Assembly (NCBI GenBank): GCA_004556395.1
Contig: SFHK01000098.1
Location: 1-7,226 of the forward strand
Reading direction: 5' to 3'
Length of the DNA stretch: 7,226 nt
From: Clostridiales bacterium
GTDB lineage: Bacteria; Bacillota; Clostridia; Christensenellales; Aristaeellaceae
A program made the translations under genes and the position numbers. The notes under the pieces are model-generated. The model was not told the DNA's origin and ran no database searches. It saw only the letters and a program-made list of their open reading frames with translations. This document shows positions 1 through 6,396 of this stretch, one piece after another; the first letter of the stretch is position 1, and every line of letters begins with the position of its first letter.

Positions 1-35
1 CGGCACTTCGCGCCGCCCGGTATCACCTGCGCGCC
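1..35 (-). pseudogene. Partial third copy of flavoprotein 3' end (cut by window edge)
   Basis: This is the beginning of another copy of the flavoprotein C-terminal coding segment. On the minus strand it reads roughly GAQVIPGGAKCR, matching AAQVMLGGVKCR in the intact gene. It follows the stop codon (70-72) and spacer of the preceding copy. Only about 35 bp are visible, so nothing can be said about how far it extends. There is no start codon or ribosome binding site of its own, and I read it as a non-functional gene fragment. Confidence 0.7.
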
Positions 36-69
36 GCCGGAATCCTTCCGATACGCGCCCGCGTCCCGT

Positions 70-261
70 TCACAGCGACTTCGCCGCACTCCTTCCGGCC
101 AGACATCCGCTCGCCCACGCCCACGCGAGATTGTACCCGCCGCACGGCCCCGTCACGTCAAACAGCTCCCCGCACGCGTACAGTCCGGGCGCGAGCTTCG
201 ATTCCAGCGTCTCGGAACAAAACTCCCGGCACTTCGCGCCGCCCCGCATCACCTGCGCGCC
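70..261 (-). pseudogene. Duplicated C-terminal fragment of the HI0933-family flavoprotein
   Basis: The minus strand keeps an open frame ending in TGA at 70-72. It encodes a near-copy of the last 64 residues of the intact neighbour, including the CGELFD and GPCGGYNLAWAWASG motifs that form part of the FAD site in this family. Against the intact gene I see only a few amino-acid changes (V to A, P to S, A to V, P to S); the other base differences are silent. No start codon with a ribosome binding site precedes it. The segment lacks the N-terminal FAD-binding fold and is out of phase with the intact gene. It is best annotated as a gene remnant from tandem duplication, although the frame has not yet decayed. 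Confidence 0.8.
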
Positions 262-295
262 GCCGGAATCCTTCCGATACGCGCCCGCGCTCCGT

Positions 296-1507
296 TCACA
301 GCGGCTTCGCCGCACTCCTTCCGGCCAGGCATCCGCTCGCCCACGCCCACGCGAGATTGTACCCGCCGCACGGCCCCGTCGCGTCAAACAGCTCCCCGCA
401 CGCGTACAACCCGGGCGCAAGCTTCGATTCCAGCGTCTCCGGACAAAACTCCCGGCACTTCACCCCGCCCAGCATCACCTGCGCGGCGTCAAAGCCCGGA
501 AGGCCCGTCACCGGAATCACCCAGTCGCTCAGCTCGTCGGCCGCGCGCGCCGCCTCCTCCTGTGAAAGCGATCCGGCCAGACGGCTCAGGGGCGCAATCC
601 CCGCGCGCTTCAACGCCGCCTGCCCGATCCGCTTGGGCACCACGCCGGTCAGAAACTCCTCCAGCGCCCGCTCCGGAAACCGCCGCGCGCGCGCCAGCAC
701 CGCCGCCGCGTCCAGACCGCCGCCCACGTTCAGATGCGCCTCCACGCGCTCGCCGCGCCGCAGCGCCTCCGCCGCGAACATCGAAAGCTGCATCGCCGCG
801 ATGCCGCTCACGCCGTCCTCGGCAAACAGAAGCTCGCCCGTCTCGCGTGAAACCTCCCGCCCGTTCACCGAAAGCGCAATCGTCCCCGCGCAGCGCAGCC
901 CCTTCAGCCCCGCCACGTCCGACGGCCGCGCGCACAGCCGCGTGAGCGCCGGAAGACAGGGCGTAAACGTATGCCCCAGCGGCGCAAGCAGCGACCGGAA
1001 CGCGTTTGACCCGCCAAGCTTCGGCGCGGCCATGCCGCCCGCCGCGACGATCACGCGCGCCGCCGAAAGCGAACGCCCGTCCGCCGCCCATACGCGCCAT
1101 CCCCTCCTGCCGCCCTCCAGCCTCGAAACATCAAACTCGCAGATCTCCTCAACGCCCGCCTCGCCGGCCGTCAGCCGCAGACAATCCAAAACCGCCGAAG
1201 CCTGATTGCTGCCCGGATACGCACACCCGTTCTCCTCCACCGCAACCGGCAGCCCCAGCGAAGCAAAAAACGCGTCCGCGTCAAACCTGCCCAGAACCGC
1301 CCGTATAAACGCCCGATCCCCGACATATTCCTCCGCGCGTAACCCGTAATGATATAAATTGCACCGCCCGTTGCCCGTGGCCAGCAGCTTCTTCCCTACC
1401 CGAGCCTGCCGCTCGACCACCGCCACGCGCCCCGCGCCCGCCCGCGCCGCCGAAAGCCCCGAAGCCAGCCCCGAAGCCCCGCCGCCAATCACCAACACAT
1501 CGTACAT
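296..1507 (-). CDS. HI0933/BaiN-family NAD(P)/FAD-dependent oxidoreductase
   Basis: A 403-residue flavoprotein, the usual length for this family of soluble cytoplasmic oxidoreductases. The N-terminus carries the dinucleotide-binding loop GGGASG (residues 8-13) and the acidic residue ending the second strand (VVE, Glu32). It is followed by the family signature GKKLLATGNGRCNL (38-51), a second FAD-contact segment VIVAAGGMAAPKLGGS (152-167), and a C-terminal FAD motif GELFDATGPCGGYNLAWAWASG split across 371-392. The start is ATG at 1505-1507, with GGGAGAGGG at 1510-1518 placed correctly upstream. The in-frame ATG at 1567 has its GGAGG almost touching the codon, and the frame beyond it runs into repeats. 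The physiological substrate is unknown; some relatives act in bile-acid dehydroxylation, but that cannot be assigned here. The gene lies downstream of helD on the same strand, separated by about 970 bp of repeats, and I see no convincing promoter directly upstream. Its last 64 codons are duplicated downstream. Confidence 0.93.
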   Translation of the reverse strand: MYDVLVIGGGASGLASGLSAARAGAGRVAVVERQARVGKKLLATGNGRCNLYHYGLRAEEYVGDRAFIRAVLGRFDADAFFASLGLPVAVEENGCAYPGSNQASAVLDCLRLTAGEAGVEEICEFDVSRLEGGRRGWRVWAADGRSLSAARVIVAAGGMAAPKLGGSNAFRSLLAPLGHTFTPCLPALTRLCARPSDVAGLKGLRCAGTIALSVNGREVSRETGELLFAEDGVSGIAAMQLSMFAAEALRRGERVEAHLNVGGGLDAAAVLARARRFPERALEEFLTGVVPKRIGQAALKRAGIAPLSRLAGSLSQEEAARAADELSDWVIPVTGLPGFDAAQVMLGGVKCREFCPETLESKLAPGLYACGELFDATGPCGGYNLAWAWASGCLAGRSAAKPL

Positions 1508-1509
1508 GT

Positions 1510-1518
1510 CCCTCTCCC
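1510..1518 (-). promoter_or_regulatory. Ribosome binding site of the flavoprotein gene
   Basis: GGGAGAGGG on the minus strand lies just upstream of the ATG at 1507, with the AGGGAG core six bases from the start codon. It decides the start in favour of 1507, because the longer upstream frame has no comparable site at proper spacing. Confidence 0.7.
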
Positions 1519-1641
1519 TTTTCCCGCCCGGCGCGTCCGCCCCGGACAAACCTCTCTCGTAACTCATCCCTCCGATGGACTGTAGGAAAAACAAAGCCCC
1601 CCGCCCGCTGCACCAACCCCCGAAAATCCCCCTCAGAACAA

Positions 1642-2185
1642 CCCCGGGAGAGCGCGAGAGGGTCACAACCCTCTCGCACCCCGTCCCCCGAGGGGATGTA
1701 GGGGAGCAGAGCGCCCCACGCCCCGCGTCGTCGGAAACAAAATCCTTCAAAAGAACATCTCCTGCTCCACCAGAAACCAAACTCCACGTCACCCCATCCC
1801 CGGGAGAGCGCGAGAGGTTCGCAACCCTCTCGCACCCGTCCCCCGAGGGGGTATAGGGGAGCAGAGCGCCCCACGCCCCGCGTCGTCGGAAACAAAATCC
1901 TTCAAAAGAACATCTCCTGCATCACCGGAAACCAAATTCCGCGTCACCCCAACCCCGGGAGAGCGCGAGAGGGTCGCAACCCTCTCGCACCCCGTCCCCG
2001 AGGGGATGTAGGGGAGCAGAGCGCCCACCCCAACCCCGGGAGAGCGCGAGAGGGTCGCAACCCTCTCGCACCCCGTCCCCCGAGGGGATGTAGGGGAGCG
2101 GAGCGCCCCACGCTCGCGCCGTCGGAAACAACGTCCACAAAAGAACAGTCTGCTTCGTCGGAAACCAAAATCTCCATCAGAACAG
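1642..2185. repeat. Four-copy GC-rich hairpin repeat array (module I)
   Basis: Units begin CCCCGGGAGAGCGCGAGAGG at 1642, 1798, 1953 and 2034. Three spacings are near 155 bp (156, 155 and, to the next related unit, 152) and one is 81 bp. Each unit starts with an approximately 80-bp core: a hairpin of 10-bp arms GCGAGAGGGT/ACCCTCTCGC around a 4-base loop, then a CCCCGAGGGG-like palindrome and AGGGGAGCAGAGCGCCC. The long units add about 75 bp containing two degenerate copies of a TCGGAAAC(C)AAA motif about 40 bp apart; the unit at 1953 lacks this addition. Hairpins lie at 1654-1677, 1810-1833 (one mismatch), 1965-1988 and 2046-2069. There is no T-run after the stems, so these are not ordinary intrinsic terminators. 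The minus strand stays open in several frames only because it is GC-rich and repetitive; I see no real gene here. A dispersed REP-like family is the likeliest reading. Confidence 0.85.
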
Positions 2186-2264
2186 CCCCGGGAGAGCTCG
2201 AGAGGGTGTGAACCCTCTCGACTTCCAATCGAGGTCGGCGACCTGCGCGTCGGACGCGGGTGCT

Positions 2265-2305
2265 GATTTTTTCGCAGGGGAGCTTGCCTCCCCGGAGAAA
2301 AAATC
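2265..2305. repeat. Long interrupted hairpin with T6/A6 outer arms
   Basis: Outer arms GATTTTTTC (2265-2273) and GAAAAAATC (2297-2305) are perfectly complementary. After a 3x3 internal mismatch, GGGGAG (2277-2282) pairs with CTCCCC (2288-2293) around a 5-base loop. On either strand the T-run comes before the stem and the A-run after it, the reverse of an intrinsic terminator, so a terminator role is not supported. Confidence 0.7.
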
Positions 2306-2314
2306 GCTTCATTG

Positions 2315-2357
2315 CAGATTCCGCGCCCGGAAATCCGCAGGATTTCAGCGGAATCTG
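2315..2357. repeat. Nested two-stem hairpin
   Basis: Outer arms CAGATTCCGC (2315-2324) and GCGGAATCTG (2348-2357) are perfect complements. Inside them GAAATCC (2330-2336) pairs with GGATTTC (2340-2346) around the loop GCA. The asymmetric bulge between the stems is five bases on one side and one on the other. The function is unknown. Confidence 0.7.
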
Positions 2358-2370
2358 AGAAAGGGTGGTG

Positions 2371-2393
2371 CGGAGGGGAATCTGTCCCCTCCG
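2371..2393. repeat. Perfect 9-bp hairpin
   Basis: CGGAGGGGA (2371-2379) and TCCCCTCCG (2385-2393) form a perfect stem around a 5-base loop. No T-run follows on either strand. It is about 80 bp beyond the helD stop on the minus strand and could help end or stabilise the helD transcript, but nothing in the sequence shows that it does. Confidence 0.6.
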
Positions 2394-2474
2394 CCTCCGG
2401 GTGAGCTCGAGAGGGCCGCAGCCCTCTCGAACTTCCAATCAAAACGACTTCCGCAGGAAATCGTATCCTTTTCC

Positions 2475-4628
2475 TCAGGGGGTGGCAGTGGCGGGGGAGC
2501 TTGCTCCCCCGTCCACACGCGTATCGCTTAACAGCGATACGCTGTGTAATGCCCTCGAGCACGCCGTATACAGCCGCCGTCTCTCACCGTCGGACAGCCG
2601 CGCCTCCGGCCACAGCACAATCACCGCGTCGAATTCCAATCCCTTCATCAGGTGGTATCCGCCCACTACAATGTCGCCGGGATCGGTCAGGATGTCCTCG
2701 TCGCTGCCGTCCAGCAGATGCGCCTTGGGAATGAACTCCGCCACGCGCTTCGCCTCGGCCAGCGTGCGCGTGATAACGGCAATGGAGCCATACCCCGCAT
2801 CCACCGCTTCGCGCACGGCGTCCAGCAGCGCTTCGTCCGATTTCGGCCCGATGCGCGGCGGCTTGCCCTCGCGGCCAAACGGCACCACCTGCTCGTCGTC
2901 GGGCAGAATCGCGTTGCACAGCCGCGTGATCGGCAGCGTGGAGCGGTAGCAGCGCGTCAGCTGCACCAGCGGCGCGTCCGGCACGCCGAAGCAGTCGTTC
3001 CACCGCGCGGGATCGCAGGGCGGCATCGCCGGGCACGTGCGCTGCTTGGGATCGCCCAGCAGCGTAACGAACGCCGCGGGATAGTACAGCGCCAGCATGG
3101 CCAGCGCCACGTCGGAATAATCCTGCGCCTCATCCACCAGCAGATGGCGGATGTTCTTGTCCGGCGCGGCAAAGCCCAGCGCCAGCGCCAGATAGGCGAT
3201 TCCGACCGCGTCCTCCCACCACACGCATCCGGCCGCCGCGTTTTCCCGCGCCGCCACGATCAATTCCTCCGGCGCGCCCTTCAGCGCGTCGACATACAGA
3301 AGCGGCATGCGCACGTCCAGCATTTTGCGAATCTGCTGCCGAACCGGCTGCAGCCTGTGCGACACGGCAAAGCGCGTCGCCATTTCCAGATCCTTCCCGC
3401 GATAGCTGGAGATCAGCTGCTTCTCGTATTGCGCGTACAGCGACTTCTCCCATTGCTCCAGCCGGCTGTCCAGCACCGTCTGAATGCGGGTGATGCGCAG
3501 CGCGGGCGAAAGCAACTTGTAGTCGGTTCGGTACATCCGCGTAAGCTCTGCCCCGGTCACCAGCGTGTTCCCGCTCAGCGCCACGTCCTCAAACGCCGGC
3601 CCCTTGCGGGCAAACTCGGCGACAAACCCGCGCATGCGGTTCAAAAATGCCTCGCCGCTTTTGTATCTCACGCTCTCGCGCCGGAGCACGTTGCTCTCGT
3701 CCAGCAGCGCCTCTGTCTGTAAAAGCGGAATTTCCACCTTCTGCCCGAGGATTTCGGAGGTGATTTTGTTCAGCGTAACCGCCGCGGCGTTCTCCTCACC
3801 CAGCTCCGGCAGCACCGTGGAGATGTATTCGGAGAAGGAATTGCTCGGCGACAGGATAGCGATTCGCTTCGCGTCCAGATGGTCGCGGTGGCGATACATC
3901 AAAAACGCCGCGCGGTGCATGGCCACGCTGGTCTTTCCCGAGCCCGCGCCGCCGATCACGGACAGAAGCCGGACGTTCGCGTAGCGTATGGCGCGGTTCT
4001 GCTCCTCCTGAATGGTGGAAACGATCTGCCGGATATGCCGGCTCGTCGCGCCGGAAAGAATGTCCAGAAGCATCTCGTCGTCGATGCCCACATCCGTGTC
4101 CACATAATACTTCAGGCGGCCGTTTTCCATTTTATACTGCCGCTTCAGCGTCATCTGCCCGCGAATTTCGCCCGAGGGGCTTTCATAGGACACCGTCCCG
4201 GGCATCGCGTCGTAATACAGGCTGCACACCGGCGCGCGCCAGTCGTGCACCAGAATTTCGCCATCCGTGTCCTTCAGGCTGTAAAGCCCGATGACGATCT
4301 TCTCCTTTTCCTTCGCGCCGTCCTCCTGAAAGTCCACGCGCGCAAAGAAGGGATTCATCAGCATGGCTTCGTACCGCTTCGCCAGATTATCCGTCAGCGT
4401 CTTTCGCGCCAGAAAACGATCCACCTCTGCGGAGAGCTGCTCCATATCCTGCACGCTCAGCGCCGTCGGCTTCAGGCGCAGCTCCTCCCACGCGTCCGCC
4501 AGCAGCGCGCGTATGGAGCCCAGATGCCCCTGCGAATAGTCGCGCGATCGCTCGACCACCGCCAGGAGCAGCTGCTGCACGTGCGCGGTGTACTGTTGTT
4601 CTTTGGTAAGCTCGGTTTGTCTGTCCAT
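2475..4628 (-). CDS. helD: HelD-like RNA polymerase recycling ATPase (UvrD/Rep superfamily)
   Basis: A 717-residue superfamily 1 ATPase. It has an N-terminal helical region (about 1-90), the HelD-type segment NPFFARVDF (92-100), and LVHDWRAPVCSLYY (126-139). Motor motifs follow in order: Walker A GAGSGKT (227-233), Walker B LLVDEAQDY (496-504), GDPKQ (525-529), the CYRS motif (560-563), MKGLEFDAVIV (661-671) and YTACSRA (687-693). In Gram-positive bacteria HelD binds RNA polymerase, using its N-terminal coiled coil in the secondary channel, and uses ATP to release stalled enzyme from nucleic acid. This role is inferred from the family; related UvrD-like helicases are the alternative. The start is ATG at 4626-4628, with AAAGGAGG seven bases upstream and a good promoter beyond. 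The longer frame to 4784 is excluded because that promoter lies inside it. The last dozen or so residues (VDGGASSPATATP) are encoded by a hairpin repeat and look like an added tail. Confidence 0.93.
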   Translation of the reverse strand: MDRQTELTKEQQYTAHVQQLLLAVVERSRDYSQGHLGSIRALLADAWEELRLKPTALSVQDMEQLSAEVDRFLARKTLTDNLAKRYEAMLMNPFFARVDFQEDGAKEKEKIVIGLYSLKDTDGEILVHDWRAPVCSLYYDAMPGTVSYESPSGEIRGQMTLKRQYKMENGRLKYYVDTDVGIDDEMLLDILSGATSRHIRQIVSTIQEEQNRAIRYANVRLLSVIGGAGSGKTSVAMHRAAFLMYRHRDHLDAKRIAILSPSNSFSEYISTVLPELGEENAAAVTLNKITSEILGQKVEIPLLQTEALLDESNVLRRESVRYKSGEAFLNRMRGFVAEFARKGPAFEDVALSGNTLVTGAELTRMYRTDYKLLSPALRITRIQTVLDSRLEQWEKSLYAQYEKQLISSYRGKDLEMATRFAVSHRLQPVRQQIRKMLDVRMPLLYVDALKGAPEELIVAARENAAAGCVWWEDAVGIAYLALALGFAAPDKNIRHLLVDEAQDYSDVALAMLALYYPAAFVTLLGDPKQRTCPAMPPCDPARWNDCFGVPDAPLVQLTRCYRSTLPITRLCNAILPDDEQVVPFGREGKPPRIGPKSDEALLDAVREAVDAGYGSIAVITRTLAEAKRVAEFIPKAHLLDGSDEDILTDPGDIVVGGYHLMKGLEFDAVIVLWPEARLSDGERRRLYTACSRALHSVSLLSDTRVDGGASSPATATP
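2492..2511. repeat. Palindrome inside the 3' end of helD
   Basis: CGGGGGAG (2492-2499) and CTCCCCCG (2504-2511) form a perfect 8-bp stem with a 4-base loop. The same core, GGGGAGCTTGC, occurs at 2277. It encodes part of the terminal GGASSPA of HelD, just before the TGA at 2475-2477. Confidence 0.7.
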
Positions 4629-4635
4629 GGTTGTC

Positions 4636-4643
4636 CCTCCTTT
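4636..4643 (-). promoter_or_regulatory. Ribosome binding site of helD
   Basis: AAAGGAGG on the minus strand, seven bases upstream of the ATG at 4628, is close to ideal and fixes the helD start. Confidence 0.85.
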
Positions 4644-4688
4644 GCCGTATCGGTCGCCTCCGCCTTTCAAACGATATTCATGCGCAAT

Positions 4689-4717
4689 AGTATACCACAC
4701 ATACGTTCGATTGTAAA
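4689..4717 (-). promoter_or_regulatory. helD promoter, housekeeping sigma type
   Basis: On the minus strand TTTACA (4712-4717) and TATACT (4689-4694) are separated by 17 bases, and a TGG just before the -10 gives an extended -10 element. Transcription would start near 4682, leaving a leader of about 54 bases that contains the AAAGGAGG site. Confidence 0.8.
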
Positions 4718-4777
4718 GATATAATGTATTCCGCTCCGTCAGCGAGAAAAATTCGCAGAATGCTAAAGCGCCGCCGA

Positions 4778-4806
4778 TTGACATAGCATGCGCCCCAAAT
4801 TATAAT
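4778..4806 (+). promoter_or_regulatory. guaA promoter, perfect consensus
   Basis: TTGACA (4778-4783) and TATAAT (4801-4806) are separated by exactly 17 bases, an exact match to the housekeeping consensus. The expected start near 4813 gives a leader of about 54 bases, too short for a purine riboswitch, and I see no riboswitch-like fold. A small dyad ATTCA-G-TGAAT at 4816-4826 lies just after the start and could be an operator, but it is AT-rich and may be chance. Confidence 0.85.
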
Positions 4807-4866
4807 TCATTCTTTATTCAGTGAATTTTCCCCACCCATGCGACATACTTGAGAGGCGGCGTTTGC

Positions 4867-6387
4867 ATGAATCAGACGGTTATCATCCTCGATTTCGGCG
4901 GCCAGTATAAGGAGCTCATCGCCCGGCGCGTGCGCGAGCTCGGCGTGTATTCGGTCATGCTGCCCGGCTCCACCCCCGCGGCGCGCATAAAGGAAATGGC
5001 GCCCATCGGCCTGATCTTCACCGGCGGGCCGGACAGCGTATATAAAGAAGGCGCGCCGGACTGCGAGGACGAGATTCTTCGCCTTGGCGTACCGATTCTG
5101 GGCATCTGCTACGGCATGCAGCTTCTGGCTCACAAGCTGGGCGGCCGCGTCGCACCCTGCGAAAAGAGCGAATACGGCACGCTGAACGCCGAGTTCGACG
5201 CCACCTTCCCCCTCTTTTTTGACGTAACCGACCCGCAGGTGCTGATGAGCCACACCGACCGCGTGGTCGAAATGCCCAAGGATTTCCGCTGCCACGCGAA
5301 GACCGCGCTGTGCCCCGTCGCCGCGTTCGCAAACGAAAAGGCGCATATCTACGGCGTGCAGTTCCACCCGGAGGTCGAAAACACCCACGACGGTCAGAAG
5401 ATTCTCCGCCGCTTCCTCTATGACGTGTGCGGCGCGACGGGCGACTATAATATGGAAGATTACCTCGAAACGCAGCTGCGCGCCGTGCGCGAGCAGGTCG
5501 GCAATAAGAAGGTGCTTCTCGGCCTGTCCGGCGGCGTGGATTCGTCGGTCTGCGCGGCGCTCCTTTCCCGCGCCATCGGAAAGCAGCTTCTGTGCGTCTA
5601 TATCGACCACGGCTTCATGCGCAAAAACGAGACCAAAGAGGTCTCCGACGTATTCTCCGGCATGGATCTGAACTTCATCCCCGTCGACGCGTCCGAGCGC
5701 TTCCTTTCCGCGGTCGCCGGCGTGACCGAGCCCGAGCAGAAGCGCAAGATCATCGGCCTTCAGTTCGCCCGCGCCTTTGAAGAGGAAGCCCGCCGCCACG
5801 CCGACGTGTCCTTCCTCGCGCAGGGCACCATCTACCCGGACGTGGTTGAGTCCGGCGCGAATCAGTCCGCCGTCATCAAGAGCCACCATAACGTCGGCGG
5901 CCTGCCCAAGGATCTGGGCTTCGAGGGCGTGGTGGAGCCGCTCAAGGGTCTCTTCAAGGACGAGGTGCGCGCCCTCGGCCGCATGCTCGGACTGCCCGAG
6001 TCGCTCGTCTCCCGCCAGCCCTTCCCCGGCCCCGGCCTTGCCATCCGCGTGATCGGCGAAATCACCCGCGAGAAGCTCGACCTCCTGCGCGACGCCGACT
6101 GGATCGTCCGCGAGGAAATCCGTACCCGGGGCGAAAAGAGCGACCAGTACTTTGCCGTGCTCACCGATACCCGCTCCGTCGGCGTGATGGGCGACGGCCG
6201 TACCTACGAATATACCCTCGCCGTCCGCGCCGTCCGCACCAACGACTTCATGACCTGCGAACCCTGCCGCCTCAGCTACGACACCCTGTTCGCCATCGCC
6301 TCCCGCATCCCCAATGAAGTCCACGGCATCAACCGCGTCGTCTACGACATCACCGGCAAACCCCCGGCGACGATTGAGTGGGAATAA
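4867..6387 (+). CDS. guaA: GMP synthase (glutamine-hydrolysing)
   Basis: A complete 506-residue GMP synthase, typical in length, acting in the cytoplasm in the last step of guanine nucleotide synthesis: XMP + ATP + glutamine to GMP. The N-terminal class I glutamine amidotransferase domain (about 1-190) has the nucleophile Cys81 in GICYGMQLL and His167 and Glu169 in QFHPE. The ATP pyrophosphatase domain has the PP-loop SGGVDSS (221-227). The C-terminal dimerisation domain has RQPFPGPGLAIRV (383-395) and ends in the classic DITGKPPATIEWE. The start is the ATG at 4867, preceded by GAGAGGCGG; a TTG 18 bases earlier is in frame but would add residues before the conserved N-terminus. Stops TAA and TGA follow each other in frame. 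The gene diverges from helD with its own consensus promoter. The conserved 3' end is a known island integration site, and composition changes sharply just after it. Confidence 0.98.
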   Translation: MNQTVIILDFGGQYKELIARRVRELGVYSVMLPGSTPAARIKEMAPIGLIFTGGPDSVYKEGAPDCEDEILRLGVPILGICYGMQLLAHKLGGRVAPCEKSEYGTLNAEFDATFPLFFDVTDPQVLMSHTDRVVEMPKDFRCHAKTALCPVAAFANEKAHIYGVQFHPEVENTHDGQKILRRFLYDVCGATGDYNMEDYLETQLRAVREQVGNKKVLLGLSGGVDSSVCAALLSRAIGKQLLCVYIDHGFMRKNETKEVSDVFSGMDLNFIPVDASERFLSAVAGVTEPEQKRKIIGLQFARAFEEEARRHADVSFLAQGTIYPDVVESGANQSAVIKSHHNVGGLPKDLGFEGVVEPLKGLFKDEVRALGRMLGLPESLVSRQPFPGPGLAIRVIGEITREKLDLLRDADWIVREEIRTRGEKSDQYFAVLTDTRSVGVMGDGRTYEYTLAVRAVRTNDFMTCEPCRLSYDTLFAIASRIPNEVHGINRVVYDITGKPPATIEWE

Positions 6388-6396
6388 TGACATCAC

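Larger units (their letters stand above)
1..487 (-). repeat. 226-bp tandem repeat of a gene 3' end
   Basis: The sequence starting CGGCACTTC at 1 recurs at 227 and again at 453, an exact spacing of 226 bp. On the minus strand each unit holds about 191 bp matching the last 64 codons of the flavoprotein gene, a stop codon, and about 35 bp of spacer. The copy at 296-487 is the true gene end. The next is at 70-261, and a third is cut by the window edge at 1-35. The spacers at 262-295 and 36-69 are also near-identical. Comparing 1-226 with 227-452 by hand gives about 12 differences, so the units are roughly 95% identical. Because 226 is not a multiple of three, the copies cannot extend the intact gene in frame. 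The array may continue to the left of the window. Confidence 0.9.
2186..2511. repeat. Second hairpin repeat block (module II, two units)
   Basis: Two related units follow the module I array. Each has a hairpin with TCGAGAGGG-type arms (2198-2221 and 2407-2430), then CTTCCAATC, and some 50-60 bases later a palindrome built on GGGGAGCTTGC (2277-2293 and 2492-2511). The recurrence of both elements in the same order at an offset of about 209-217 bp shows a duplicated composite unit. Between them sit two further hairpins at 2315-2357 and 2371-2393. The first hairpin of each unit is clearly related to that of module I. The last palindrome lies inside the 3' end of the helD coding frame. No gene was recognised here. 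Confidence 0.75.

Noticed and set aside
131..1205. Plus-strand open frames opposite the flavoprotein gene and its copies
   Set aside because: Their proline/arginine/serine-rich translations are typical antisense shadows. The repeated MYPPHGPV start only reflects the 226-bp DNA repeat.
1508..1792. N-terminal extension of the flavoprotein to 1792
   Set aside because: The added part is repeat sequence. The family N-terminus (MYDVLVIGGG) begins at 1507 with a good ribosome binding site.
1642..2240. CRISPR array
   Set aside because: Units of about 80 or 155 bp have near-identical, not unique, intervening sequence and no cas genes nearby.
1789..2562. 257-residue minus-strand frame across the repeats
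   Set aside because: It is built from repeat units, overlaps the end of helD and other repeat-derived frames, and shows no gene-like conservation.
2652..3722. Plus-strand open frame opposite helD (356 residues), and the similar one at 3879-4724
   Set aside because: They are antisense to a well-supported HelD gene, have arginine/histidine-rich low-complexity translations, and match no recognised family.
4629..4784. N-terminal extension of HelD to 4784
   Set aside because: The helD promoter lies within this stretch, and AAAGGAGG directly precedes the ATG at 4628.
4813..4866. Purine riboswitch ahead of guaA
   Set aside because: The leader from the consensus promoter is only about 54 bases and shows no three-way-junction pattern.
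4807..6396. Long open frame on the minus strand opposite guaA (529 residues)
   Set aside because: It is the antisense shadow of guaA, which has every catalytic motif. Long antisense frames are common in GC-rich genes, and no family motif or ribosome binding site was seen.
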